Below are positions 15,042 to 24,396 of a DNA stretch of 35,546 nt, piece by piece (the stretch's first letter is position 1; every line of letters begins with the position of its first letter). The notes below the pieces were generated by a model. That model had not been told where the DNA came from. It worked only from the letters and a program-made list of their open reading frames with translations, and did no database searches. Made by a program: the position numbers and the translations under genes. The stretch covers positions 1-35,546 of the forward strand of contig CAIPII010000014.1 in assembly GCA_903865035.1 (NCBI GenBank). The letters are read 5' to 3'. The DNA comes from an uncultured Burkholderiales bacterium (GTDB lineage: Bacteria; Pseudomonadota; Gammaproteobacteria; Burkholderiales; Burkholderiaceae_C).

Positions 15042-18000
15042 TTATGCCTTTTCAAGGTTGACTGTGAACGCCTTGTACTCAGGCGTTTGCGTATTGGCGT
15101 CACCCACCACTGGCGTGAGGGTGTTCACAGAAAAGCCTTTCTTGGCCAGTCCCATGAAGCCCCAGTGATTGGGCAGACCCACGGTGTCAACCTTTTGACC
15201 ATCACAGTCGAGTTGAGGAATGCGCTTGCTCACCACAGCTACGGCTTTGATGTAACCGCGCTTGGAAGTCACCTTGACCCAGTCACCATTGGCAATGCCT
15301 TTGGCTTTGGCCAACTCAACGCCAATTTCAACGAACTGCTGTGGCTGCACAATGGCATTGGACAACGCGTGCTTGGTCCAACCGTGAAAGTGCTCGGTCA
15401 GTGCGTAGCTTGTGGCCACGTAAGGGAACTGTTCACGATCTCCAAACTGATCTCTGTCACGCTTGAACACCCGTGCAGCTGGATTGTTCCTAGCGAGTGG
15501 GTTGTCAGGGTGCAAAGGGTTGCTCTTGAGCGGAGTTTCAAAGGGCTCATAGTGCTCTGGCAGAGGACCCTCAGCCATTCCTGTAGGTGCAAAAAGTCTT
15601 GCAACACCCTCTGGGTTCATGATGAAGGGCTCGACCCGGTTGTCCGCTGAAGGACTGGCATCGACTTGAATATCGGGCACATCAGAACCACCCCACTGAG
15701 CGCCGTTCCATTGAACGAGCTTTCTGGTGGTGTCCCATGGCTTGCCCGTTGGATCGGAGGACGCACCGTTGTAGAGAATTCTACGGTTCGCTGGCCAAGC
15801 CCAAGCCCAATTGAGCGTTTGACCGTTGCCCCATGGGTCGCTGTTGTCGCGTCTGGCCATCATGTTGCCAGCCTGAGTCCAAGAGCCCGCGTAAATCCAA
15901 CAACCCGAGGCTGTGGATCCATCGTCCTTCAAAACACCAAAGCCCGGTAGCTGCTCTCCAGCTTTGACGAGCACTTTGGGAGGGCCTTTGGGATTCAAAG
16001 GATCAGGGACCGTGATGTCGGCCAGGGCTTTTCCGTTGTACTCCATCGCCATCTCTTGGGGAGATGGGCTGCCTGGGATTTTGTAATCCCAAGTTAAATG
16101 GGTGATTGGGTCTGGATAGGCACCACCCTCTTTTTGATAGGCGGCTCTGAGTCCATTGAAGATCGCAGCAATGATCTCCAAGTCCCCTTTGGCCTCACCA
16201 GGCGCCTCTGCACCTCTCCAATGCCACTGCAACCAGCGACTGGAGTTGGTCACAGATCCTTCCTCTTCGGCAAAGCAAGTGCTTGGGAATCTGAAGACCG
16301 TGGTTTGGATGTCCTCGGTTTTCACATTGTTGTACTCACCGTGGTTTTTCCAAAACTCAGAGGTCTCTGTTGCCAAGGGATCGATGATCACCAAGTATTT
16401 CAACTTGGATAGGCCGTCCAGGATTTTTTGCGTATTGGGAAATGAAGATACGGGGTTGAAGCCTTGGCAAATGTAGCCATTGATCTTGCCCTCGTTCATC
16501 ATCTCAAACGCGTTGATCACGTCATAAGCTTTGTCCCATTTGGGCAAGTAATCAAAAGCCCAGTCGTTTTCCTTGGTCGCACTTGCACCCCACCAGGCTT
16601 TTTGCAAACTCACAAAAAACTTGGAATAGTTCTGCCAGTAGTTCGTCTGATTGGGCCTCAGTGTCTTGGGCGTTTTGTGCTTGAGATAGGTCTCCAAATC
16701 TTGCTCGGACTCGTTGGGCAAAGCCATGTAACCTGGCAAGCTTTGAGAGAGCAAACCCAAATCGGTCAATCCCTGAATATTGGAGTGACCTCTGAGCGCG
16801 TTCATGCCGCCACCCTCTATTCCGATGTTGCCCAACAAGAGCTGCAAAATAGCACCCAAACGAATGGTCTCAGCTCCATAACTGTGCTGGGTCCAACCCA
16901 AGGCGTAGAGTATCGTCATGGCCTTGTTGGTTGCAGAAGTTGCAGCAATCATCTCGCAGATGTGCATGAACTTGTCTTTGGGCGTGCCCGTGATGGAGCT
17001 CACCTTCTCAGGCGTGTATCTGCTGTAGTGCTGCTTCATGATTTGCAGCACACACCTTGGGTGAGTCAAAGTGGGATCCACTTTGGCAAACCCTTTGTCA
17101 TCCAACTCGTAGGCCCAACTTGCGTTGTCGTACTTGTGTTTTTGTGGATCGTAGCCAGAGAAAATACCATCCTTGAAGGAGTACCCTTCGCCCACAATGA
17201 AAGAGGCGTTGGTGTAGTGCTTCACGTATTCTTGCTGAATGAAGTTATTGGAGAGCAGGTAATTGACCACCCCTCCCAAAAACGCCATGTCCGAACCTGC
17301 TCGAATAGGAGCGTAGAAATCGGCCACCGCAGCAGAGCGGGTGAATCTTGGATCCACCACAATCAATTTGGCTTTTCTTTGTTTCTTGGCTTCAACCACC
17401 CACTTGAAGCCGCAGGGATGGGCTTCGGCGGCGTTGCCGCCCATGATGAGGACTAAATCTGCATTTTTGATATCGGTCCAATGATTGGTCATTGCACCTC
17501 GCCCAAACGTCGGAGCCAGACCGGCTACCGTCGGGGCGTGTCAAACACGCGCTTGATTGTCAAAGACGAGCATCCCCGTCGATCGCATCGCCTTGGCTGT
17601 TAGATATCCGGTTTCGTTGGAAGAGGCAGAGGCGCAAAGCATGCCTGTGCTCAGCCATCGGTTGACCGTCTGGCCTTGAGCGTTTTTGGCTTGGAAATTG
17701 GCGTCGCGATCGGCCTTCATGAGCTTGACCAAACGGCCAATCGCCTCGTCCCACGACACGCGCTTCCATTCGTTGCTGCCAGCCTCTCTGATTTCAGGAT
17801 ACTTCAATCGACTGGGACTGTGCACGAAATCCAATAGACCCGCACCCTTGGGGCACAACGTGCCGCGGTTCACAGGGTGATCGGGGTCACCCTCAATGTG
17901 CGTGATGGATGAGACCACATTCTTGGCCTTGTCACCCAAACTGTGCATGATGATGCCGCAACCCACAGAACAGTAGGTGCAGGTGTTTCGTGTTTCAGTG

Positions 18001-18128
18001 GTTTTTGAGAGCTTGAAGGTTCTCGACTCTGCCAACGCTTGCGTTGGAAAAAAGCCCAGTGCCGCCAAACTCGATCCCACCAATGCAGCACCCCCGGCGC
18101 GAAGGAACTGCTTTCTATTCATGTCCAT
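15042..18128 (-). CDS. fdnG: Formate dehydrogenase alpha subunit, selenocysteine-containing, Tat-exported
   Basis: This is the catalytic molybdopterin subunit that oxidises formate to CO2. It must be read through an in-frame UGA at 17541-17543 (codon 196). The sequence ARV-Sec-HAPTVAGLAPTFGRG across it matches the active site of FdnG/FdoG. Full length is 1028 residues. It has an N-terminal Tat-type signal ending near ALA-33, a [4Fe-4S] set Cys50, Cys53, Cys57 and Cys92, and the C-terminal molybdopterin-binding domain. Simple ORF finding splits it into 17541-18128 and 15042-17492. The Tat motif reads NRKQFLR, with Arg-Lys instead of Arg-Arg. First gene of the fdnG-fdxH-fdnI operon. Nearest relatives are E. 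coli FdnG and FdoG, and the sequence does not decide between them. Confidence 0.96.
17500..17543 (-). promoter_or_regulatory. Bacterial SECIS element with the selenocysteine UGA codon
   Basis: Directly after the UGA (17541-17543) the coding strand folds as CGCCC (17534-17538)/GGGCG (17500-17504) at the base, a middle ACG/CGT pairing and an apical AGCC/GGCT stem (17514-17526). The loop is GGUCU, the same loop core as the E. coli fdhF SECIS that SelB recognises. Position and loop both fit the known bacterial element. Confidence 0.9.
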
Positions 18129-18244
18129 ATGAGACTCTCTTTGTATAAAGAATTGAACACCATGTTGATCGTGTTACAAATTTTAAACTTTACTGACAAT
18201 CAAGGATAGCGTTCTGAGACAAGTGAGCAAAAAAATAAGGGCAT

Positions 18245-18294
18245 CCAATCTAAAAGAGCCTATAGACAAGTGTTAACCCTAGGCTTGTGATTGG
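18245..18294. repeat. Nested inverted repeats upstream of fdnG
   Basis: The outer arms CCAATC (18245-18250) and GATTGG (18289-18294) enclose inner arms AGCCTA (18257-18262) and TAGGCT (18280-18285). ACAAG (18266-18270) can also pair with CTTGT (18284-18288). The set lies about 120-170 bases before the fdnG ATG, in the 269-base gap (18129-18397) that otherwise shows no gene. It may be an operator or the 3-prime structure of the nitroreductase transcript. No FNR-type box was recognised in the gap. Confidence 0.45.
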
Positions 18295-18397
18295 CTTAAC
18301 GTAAGAGAGGTGTAAGTTCAAGCTCTGAATCCAAGGTTCTGCAGCTTCAACCTGGCCCAACGAAGGATCTCCAAGTACCCAAGAGCAGCCATCAGCT

Positions 18398-18949
18398 TTA
18401 AAAAAAGGAGATGGAGCTTTCAACCGATTTCACTCCCCTCGGCTTCAAAGCCCTAGAAGGTGTACCAATGGCAATCCATCCCACCAAAGATTCCCCAGGC
18501 TTACAAAACGCTTCGACGATCAAGGCGTCTCGCACCTTTCCCCCACTCAGCATCTTGCCAGCAAAGCCCATGGCGTGAAGGGCATTCAAGACATTGGTGA
18601 CTGCACCTCCGACACACATCCATTGTTCATGAGCAGGCACCAAAGGGTGATGAGCGTCTATGCATGCGATCACTGCCAAACTCAAAGGCACTTCCAAAGC
18701 CCTGGCTCTCTCGATTTCACAAGACTCATGTGACTTGCCAGCTCGTTTGGCATAGGACTCGAACAAATTGGCCAAATGCTTTTTACCCTCGCCTTGAATG
18801 ACAACGAAACGAAAGGGTGTCAATTCACCGTGATCTGGCGCTCTGAGCGCAGCCCCAACAATGAGCTCGAGTTCCTCTGTCGTAGGTCCAGGCTCTTTGA
18901 GGTATTTACCACCCAAAGAATAACGATTGAGCAGCACCTCAATGCTCAT
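18398..18949 (-). CDS. YdjA-like FMN nitroreductase family protein
   Basis: A 183-residue compact nitroreductase-fold protein, the length of E. coli YdjA. Recognisable blocks are LLNRYSLGGKYLKEPGP, the FMN-contact AALRAPDHGELTPFRFVVI, WMCVGGAVTNVLNALHAMGF and the C-terminal VGWIAIGTPS. The family uses FMN and NAD(P)H to reduce varied substrates, and the physiological substrate of this branch is unknown. The ATG at 18949 overlaps the fdhD stop as ATGA, so it is translationally coupled to fdhD. An upstream TTG at 18958 is less likely. The coupling hints at a link to formate dehydrogenase or molybdenum cofactor metabolism, but that is inference. Confidence 0.85.
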   Translation of the reverse strand: MSIEVLLNRYSLGGKYLKEPGPTTEELELIVGAALRAPDHGELTPFRFVVIQGEGKKHLANLFESYAKRAGKSHESCEIERARALEVPLSLAVIACIDAHHPLVPAHEQWMCVGGAVTNVLNALHAMGFAGKMLSGGKVRDALIVEAFCKPGESLVGWIAIGTPSRALKPRGVKSVESSISFF

Positions 18950-19773
18950 GTTTGCCAAACTCGCTTTGGGTGAGCGTAAACCACGAAATTGTCTTGTCTC
19001 ATGTAACCGATGAGGGTCACTCCCGTTTCTTTAGCCAGTGAAACTGCCAAGCTGGTGGGTGCGGAGATGGCAGCCATCAGGCCCACACCCATGGAAGCGC
19101 ACTTTTGCACCATTTCAAAACTGGCTCGACTCGTGATCAAAACTGCGCCTTGGGAAAAATCTTGTGCCCCTTGAGCCAAATGCCCGATCAACTTATCAAG
19201 CGCATTGTGCCGACCCACATCCTCTCGAACGGCTTTGATCTGTCCTTGCAAATCCATCCAAGCAGCGGCATGTGTAGCCCCACTTTGATGGTGCATGGGC
19301 TGCATGTCGTGCATTTTTTTCATTCCCGCAACAAGGAGGCCTTGAGAGAGCTCGAAGTGGTGGTTGACCAAGCTGGGGTGCCGCACGGCTTGCTCAATGG
19401 TTTCAACCCCACACAAACCGCAACCCGTGCGACCCGTTAGGTTGCGACGTCGATCTTTCAGAGCTGCAAAACGTTTGGAAGAAATGGTGGTCTTGACCAC
19501 CAAGCCTTCTGCTTGGTGCTCGAGCTCGCACTCGTACATTTCATCGGCAGATGCAATGATGCCTTCAGTCAAAGCAAAACCCAAGGCAAACTCATGCAAG
19601 TTGGCAGGTGAGGCCAACATCACCGCATGTGAAATGCCATTGAACTCAATGGCAACGGGCTTTTCAACGGCAACCCATTCCTGCGTTGAATGACCCACTT
19701 CAGAGACAACTCGAAAAACCTCGAGCCTTTGCAGCTCAGCTGGCTCTTCAAGCGAGGAAGGTTGAACGTTCAT
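18946..19773 (-). CDS. fdhD: FdhD, sulfurtransferase for formate dehydrogenase maturation
   Basis: FdhD transfers sulfur from a cysteine desulfurase to the molybdenum cofactor of formate dehydrogenase. The 275-residue protein shows the catalytic motif GRTGCGLCGVE with both cysteines, the earlier block LHEFALGFALTEGII and the later REDVGRHNALDKLIG and LITSRASFEMVQKCA, all diagnostic. Length matches the family. It is the most upstream gene of the formate dehydrogenase island, separated from fdnG by the nitroreductase gene and a 269-base gap. It was presumably transcribed from the region just before 19774. Confidence 0.95.
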   Translation of the reverse strand: MNVQPSSLEEPAELQRLEVFRVVSEVGHSTQEWVAVEKPVAIEFNGISHAVMLASPANLHEFALGFALTEGIIASADEMYECELEHQAEGLVVKTTISSKRFAALKDRRRNLTGRTGCGLCGVETIEQAVRHPSLVNHHFELSQGLLVAGMKKMHDMQPMHHQSGATHAAAWMDLQGQIKAVREDVGRHNALDKLIGHLAQGAQDFSQGAVLITSRASFEMVQKCASMGVGLMAAISAPTSLAVSLAKETGVTLIGYMRQDNFVVYAHPKRVWQT

Positions 19774-19890
19774 GTGGGAATTCTATGACAGCCAAATGTC
19801 AAGCTTGCAAGCAAGACCCAAGCTTTTCAGACTTGAGCATTGGTGCATTCAAAGCGGCAAAGACTTGGCATAAGTGCAACAGCAATGGAC

Positions 19891-20982
19891 TCAAGTGTCT
19901 TTGGAGATTTTGATGCTGGGAAAAACGGAGGAGAAATCTTTTGCTTTGGCTGCAATCTTGACCGCCACTTGTCTGGCCATCTCCAAATACAAAGCACTCA
20001 GTTGACCGTTGGGGTCTGCGACCACGGTTGGCTTGCCACTGTCGGCTTGAAGTCTGATGTTGATGTCCAGTGGCAAGGCACCCAAATAATCAATGTCCAA
20101 ATCTTGCGCCATGTTTTTACCCCCATCGACGCCAAAGATGTGCTCGGCGTGACCACATTTTGAGCAAACGTGAACGGCCATGTTCTCAATCAATCCCAAA
20201 ATGGGCACGCCCACTTTGTCAAACATCTTGATGCCTTTTTTCGCATCCAAAAGCGCAATGTCTTGAGGGGTTGTCACAATCACTGCACCGGTCATGGGCA
20301 CACGCTGACTCAAAGTGAGTTGAATGTCACCCGTGCCCGGTGGCATGTCCACGATCAAATAGTCCAAATCCTTCCAATTCGTTTGCCTGAGCAACTGATC
20401 CAAGGCTTGGGTTGCCATGGGACCGCGCCATATCATGGCTTCATCGGGGGAGACCAAAAAACCAATGGACATGACTTGAACGCCAAAATTCTCCAAAGGC
20501 TCCATGGTCTTGCCGTCTAAACTATCTGGCTTATCAGACAAGCCCATCATCATGGGCTGGCTTGGGCCATAGATATCGGCATCCAAGAGACCCACTTTAG
20601 CGCCCTCACTGGCCAGTGCCAGCGCCAAATTGACTGCCGTTGTACTCTTGCCAACACCTCCCTTGCCCGAGGCAACAGCCACGATGTTTTTGACTTGGGG
20701 GAGAAGTTGTACACCACGCTGTGCGGCGTGTGCCACGATTTGGGTGCTGATTTGAATGGATACGTTTTGTACCAATGGATTGGTCTTTAAAGCAGTTGTC
20801 AATCGCTTTCTGAGCTCCGGCCACTGGCTCTTGCAGGGATAGCCCAAAACCAAATCAAAGGAAACGTCTGAGCCTTCGATGAGTATATTTTTGATGGCTT
20901 TTTGACTCACAAAGTCTTTACCGCTCATCGGGTCGATCACGGTTTGCAGTGTATCGAGCAAGCTTTTTTCATTAAGTGACAT
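19891..20982 (-). CDS. apbC: Mrp/ApbC-family iron-sulfur cluster carrier ATPase
   Basis: Members of this P-loop family bind and transfer [4Fe-4S] clusters to target proteins in the cytoplasm. The 363-residue protein has an N-terminal MIP18-like domain (about 1-90), a deviant Walker A SGKGGVGKST (about residues 104-113), the blocks LLDADIYGPSQPMM and DYLIVDMPPGTGD, and the bridging pair CSKCGH for cluster binding. I chose the ATG at 20982 (MSLNEKSLLD), preceded by GGAG. The upstream start at 21033 adds a non-conserved stretch that overlaps a leader hairpin. It is divergent from metG. The annotations apbC and mrp are both in use for this family. Confidence 0.92.
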   Translation of the reverse strand: MSLNEKSLLDTLQTVIDPMSGKDFVSQKAIKNILIEGSDVSFDLVLGYPCKSQWPELRKRLTTALKTNPLVQNVSIQISTQIVAHAAQRGVQLLPQVKNIVAVASGKGGVGKSTTAVNLALALASEGAKVGLLDADIYGPSQPMMMGLSDKPDSLDGKTMEPLENFGVQVMSIGFLVSPDEAMIWRGPMATQALDQLLRQTNWKDLDYLIVDMPPGTGDIQLTLSQRVPMTGAVIVTTPQDIALLDAKKGIKMFDKVGVPILGLIENMAVHVCSKCGHAEHIFGVDGGKNMAQDLDIDYLGALPLDINIRLQADSGKPTVVADPNGQLSALYLEMARQVAVKIAAKAKDFSSVFPSIKISKDT

Positions 20983-21010
20983 TGCGTCTTTTCTCCGTGT
21001 AGGGGATTGC

Positions 21011-21034
21011 GGTGCCCCTATGTGTTGGGGCACC
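21011..21034. promoter_or_regulatory. Perfect 8-bp stem-loop in the apbC leader / apbC-metG divergent region
   Basis: GGTGCCCC (21011-21018) and GGGGCACC (21027-21034) are perfect complements around an 8-base loop. CCCTATGT occurs twice, at 21016-21023 and 21033-21040. The hairpin lies about 30 bases before the apbC ATG and has no T run, so it is more likely a leader structure or operator than a terminator. Confidence 0.5.
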
Positions 21035-21160
21035 CTATGTAACTTGATAGTCTAACCAATCCGCCTTGTGCTGACCGAACCCCCTCTGATAGCCCTATTG
21101 TGGGTGCGCCCTCATAAGGGCCTTAAAATCGCTGATTCACCCAAAACTTGAGCCTCACCC

Positions 21161-23233
21161 ATGCAGCAACGCCAACTCTTTGTCACCACCGCATTGCCCT
21201 ATGCCAATGGAAACTTTCACATTGGCCACATCATGGAATACATCCAAGCCGACATTTGGGTGAGGTTTCAGCGCATGCAAGGCTCTCAGGTCTACTTTTG
21301 TTGCGCCGACGACGCACACGGCGCACCCATCATGATTGCAGCAGAGAAAGCCGGGAAAACCCCCCAGCAATTCGTGGCCGATATTGCGCAAGGCAGACAC
21401 CAGTACTTGGATGGTTTTCACATCGCCTTTGACAATTGGCACAGCACCGATGGGCAGGAGAACCACACGCTGGCCCAACAAATTTACCTGGACTTGCAAA
21501 AAGCAGGTCTCATCAGCACCAAAACCATCGAGCAGTTCTTCGATCCAGAAAAAAAGATGTTCTTGCCCGATCGCTTCATCAAGGGCGAGTGCCCCAAATG
21601 TGGAGCCCAAGATCAGTACGGAGACTCTTGTGAGAGTTGTGGTGCGGTCTATGCACCCACTGAGCTCAAAAATCCTCGCTCTGCACTCTCGGGTGCTGAG
21701 CCAGTTTTGAAGTCCTCTGAGCACTATTTCTTCAGCCTCTCTGACCCCAAGTGTTTGAGCTTTTTGCAAAAGTGGACACAAAACGGAAGACTTCAAAGTG
21801 AGGTGGCCAACAAAGTGCGCGAGTGGCTCACCCCCAACGAAGAGGGCAAGACCGGTCTTGGAGACTGGGACATTTCAAGAGATGCGCCCTACTTTGGCAT
21901 TGAAATCCCCAACGCTCCAGGCAAATACTTTTACGTCTGGCTTGATGCGCCTGTGGGCTACTTGGCTTCTCTCAAAAACTACTTCGCCAAGGGGGGGCCC
22001 AAGGCAAGGGGAGACGAGAGAAGTTTTGAAGAATTCATGATGGATCCAAAGGTTGAGCAGTATCACTTCATTGGCAAAGACATCACTTACTTTCACACGC
22101 TCTTTTGGCCTGCGATGCTGCACTTCAGCGGCAGGAAAACACCTGACAACGTCTTTGTGCACGGCTTTGTGACGGTGAGCGGCGAGAAAATGAGCAAAAG
22201 CCGTGGCACTGGGATTGACCCCTTGAAGTACCTCTCCATTGGCATGAACCCAGAGTGGCTTCGTTACTACATTGCTGCAAAACTGAACTCCAAGGTGGAG
22301 GACGTGGACTTCAACACCGAAGACTTTGTGACCCGAGTGAACGCCGACCTCGTGGGCAAATTCGTGAACATCGCAGCCAGGAGTGCAGGCTTTTTGCAAA
22401 AACGCTTTGAGCTGAAATTGGGCTCCCTGAGCCAAGATGGTCAAAAGCTCTTGGACGTGTTGCAACAAGCTGCTCCCTCCATTGCACAAGGCTTTGAGGA
22501 GCGTGAGTTTGGCAAAGTCTGTCGCGAAATCATGCTCTTGGCCGATCGGGTCAATGAATACGTGGACGCCAACAAGCCTTGGGAACTGGCCAAATCGGTG
22601 GACAACGAAGCAGCGCTGCACCAAGCTTGCACAGCGTGCATCCAAAGCTTCAGGCTTCTCACCCTCTACCTCAAACCCATATTGCCTGACTTGGCCTCTA
22701 AAGTGGAGAGCTTTCTCAACATTGCTCCTTTGGACTTCGCATCGGCCCAAACCCTCTTGGCTCCAGGTCATGCCATTGGCCCTTATGAGCACTTGATGCA
22801 AAGGGTGGATGTGAAACTCTTGGATCAACTCACCGAACCCGCCCAAGCCAGTGAGCCAGCGAAATCCACTCCTGGTGGAGTCGCCATTGAGCCCACCATC
22901 GGCATCGATGAATTTGTGAAAGTGGATTTGCGCATCGCGAAAATCTTGGATGCTCAAGCGGTGGAAGGTTCAAGCAAGCTCTTGCGACTCTCGCTTGACG
23001 TGGGTGAAGGCCAAAACAGACAAGTCTTCAGTGGCATTGCCGCTCACTACAAACCTGAAGAGTTGGTGGGTCAACTCACCGTGGTTGTTGCCAACTTGGC
23101 GCCACGCAAGATGAAATTTGGTGTTTCTGAAGGGATGGTGCTCGCCGCCAGCCACGAGGATGAAAAATCGCATCCTGGTGTCTTTATCCTGAACCCATGG
23201 CCAGGCGCCACACCCGGCATGAAAATTCGCTAA
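21161..23233 (+). CDS. metG: Methionyl-tRNA synthetase
   Basis: Charges tRNA-Met and initiator tRNA with methionine. The 690-residue protein has the class I signatures HIGH at residues 20-23 ([14 protein letters not shown]) and KMSKS near 343 ([14 protein letters not shown]). A zinc knuckle [18 protein letters not shown] lies in the connective peptide. The C-terminal domain after about residue 575 ([18 protein letters not shown]) is the Trbp111-like tRNA-binding and dimerisation domain. Length fits the E. coli enzyme (677). Two long antisense reading frames across it are shadows. The start ATG has only a weak GAG upstream. Confidence 0.97.
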   Translation: MQQRQLFVTTALPYANGNFHIGHIMEYIQADIWVRFQRMQGSQVYFCCADDAHGAPIMIAAEKAGKTPQQFVADIAQGRHQYLDGFHIAFDNWHSTDGQENHTLAQQIYLDLQKAGLISTKTIEQFFDPEKKMFLPDRFIKGECPKCGAQDQYGDSCESCGAVYAPTELKNPRSALSGAEPVLKSSEHYFFSLSDPKCLSFLQKWTQNGRLQSEVANKVREWLTPNEEGKTGLGDWDISRDAPYFGIEIPNAPGKYFYVWLDAPVGYLASLKNYFAKGGPKARGDERSFEEFMMDPKVEQYHFIGKDITYFHTLFWPAMLHFSGRKTPDNVFVHGFVTVSGEKMSKSRGTGIDPLKYLSIGMNPEWLRYYIAAKLNSKVEDVDFNTEDFVTRVNADLVGKFVNIAARSAGFLQKRFELKLGSLSQDGQKLLDVLQQAAPSIAQGFEEREFGKVCREIMLLADRVNEYVDANKPWELAKSVDNEAALHQACTACIQSFRLLTLYLKPILPDLASKVESFLNIAPLDFASAQTLLAPGHAIGPYEHLMQRVDVKLLDQLTEPAQASEPAKSTPGGVAIEPTIGIDEFVKVDLRIAKILDAQAVEGSSKLLRLSLDVGEGQNRQVFSGIAAHYKPEELVGQLTVVVANLAPRKMKFGVSEGMVLAASHEDEKSHPGVFILNPWPGATPGMKIR

Positions 23234-23513
23234 AGCTTGCATGCATGTAGGCATGCACTCAACATGAGACCTTGAGAGTTCAAGTTGATTGGATTCAACT
23301 TCAAGTCATTGCAGCGCGCAAAGACGCCCCTCTCCTATCTAAAAAAGAGGGAAGGTGTATGGCTCAATTGCATGCGAATAAGCGGTCAAAGGAATCGCTT
23401 CAAAAAGGTTTTACTTCGGGCGTTTGAGGCTCGACATGAACCTGGGTTCCATTTCTTTTTCAACTTGAGTGGCCTTGGCCAAGAGAGCCTAGGCAGCGTG
23501 TTAGAGTGTGAAG
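23234..23513. other. 280-base gap after metG with two short hairpins, no convincing gene
   Basis: Four bases after the metG stop, TGCATGC (23238-23244) and GCATGCA (23251-23257) form a perfect 7-bp hairpin. A second one, AAGTTGA/TCAACTT, spans 23282-23301. Neither is followed by a T run. A palindrome GAACC/GGTTC at 23438-23449 is followed by a T-rich stretch. A reading frame at 23285-23551 has no family features or ribosome site and overlaps the next gene. Confidence 0.5.
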
Positions 23514-24263
23514 ATGCCCATCAAAACCATTCAGAGCTTGACTCACGTTGACCGCAATGCGGTCAACAACCATCAATTGGGCGGGATCTTGAGTTTTGTT
23601 GCCGGCTACATCAACGCCGGTGGCTTTTTGGCGATTGGGCGCTACACCTCCCACATGAGCGGCATCATCTCAGGAGTTGGTGACGACGTGGCCTTGAACC
23701 AATGGGGATCGGTCTTGGCTGGGCTCTCGCTCTTGGCCGCCTTCATTTTGGGCTCCACAGCCACCTCGGTCATGGTGAACTGGGGACGCCGGCGTGAGAT
23801 TCACGCCCGTTTTGCCCTGCCTTTGCTCGTTGAGGCTCTTGTGATTTTTGCCTTTGGCTTCATGAGCTCTGCATCACTTGAGAGCAGCAACTTGCTCACC
23901 GTTCCCAGCATCGCCTTGGTGCTGTGCTTTGTGATGGGACTGCAAAACGCCATCATCACCAAAATCTCCAAGGCCGAGATCCGAACCACCCACATGACAG
24001 GTGTCGTGACCGACATCGGCATTGAGCTTGGACGTCTTTTTTACTGGAATCAGTCCAGGAGTGCCAACGACGTTCATGTGGTAGTGGCCAACCGGCAAAA
24101 GCTCAAAGCCCACCTTTTGATCCTCACCATGTTTTTGGTGGGGGCCATTTTGGGGGCCTTGAGCTTCAAAGGCTTTGGTTTTGGGGCCGCATGGCCTATT
24201 GCCTCCTTTTTACTCCTGTTGAGCTCTGTGCAGATCGCCCAAGACCTGGGTGCGCCCATCTGA
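23514..24263 (+). CDS. DUF1275 (YoaK-type) membrane protein
   Basis: A 249-residue multi-pass protein with about six hydrophobic helices. The opening GGILSFVAGYINAGGFLAIGRYTSHMSG, the central CFVMGLQNAIITKISKAEIRTTHMTGVVTDIGIELGR and the spacing between them are those of DUF1275 proteins. Their function is not established. I chose the ATG at 23514, seven bases after AGAG. A GTG two codons earlier (23508) is possible. Nothing in the neighbourhood indicates a specific role. Confidence 0.88.
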   Translation: MPIKTIQSLTHVDRNAVNNHQLGGILSFVAGYINAGGFLAIGRYTSHMSGIISGVGDDVALNQWGSVLAGLSLLAAFILGSTATSVMVNWGRRREIHARFALPLLVEALVIFAFGFMSSASLESSNLLTVPSIALVLCFVMGLQNAIITKISKAEIRTTHMTGVVTDIGIELGRLFYWNQSRSANDVHVVVANRQKLKAHLLILTMFLVGAILGALSFKGFGFGAAWPIASFLLLLSSVQIAQDLGAPI

Positions 24264-24322
24264 ATCCCAACGTCGGGAGACTTTCATGAGTTCTGCCACT
24301 GGGTTAAAATCATCACATCCAT

Positions 24323-24377
24323 GGAGCCCGTCCTCAAAGTCAGGCGTTTTTGCCCAGACACACCTCTGAGGGGCTCC
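24323..24377 (+). promoter_or_regulatory. Structured 5-prime leader of the DUF3460 gene
   Basis: GGAGCC (24323-24328) pairs with GGCTCC (24372-24377), and CCTCA (24332-24336) pairs with TGAGG (24367-24371), leaving a 3-base CGT bulge. This gives an 11-bp long-range stem ending 19 bases before the ATG and just upstream of the AAGG ribosome site. A TAAAAT that could serve as a -10 lies at 24305-24310, which would put the stem at the very start of the transcript. No matching -35 was found. Confidence 0.5.
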
Positions 24378-24396
24378 AACACACCAAGGTTTGACC

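Noticed and set aside
16464-17456. 330-residue reading frame opposite fdnG
   Set aside because: Shadow of the formate dehydrogenase alpha gene. No motif, and the opposite strand is clearly coding.
17541-18128. fdnG as a broken pseudogene or two genes
   Set aside because: The stop is a UGA at the known Sec site, the frame continues, a SECIS hairpin follows, and selA, selB and tRNA-Sec are adjacent.
21875-22957. 360-residue antisense reading frame within metG
   Set aside because: It lies opposite a complete methionyl-tRNA synthetase with all motifs, has no family features, and reflects codon bias.
23285-23551. 88-residue reading frame between metG and the DUF1275 gene
   Set aside because: No ribosome site or family resemblance, and it overlaps the next gene.
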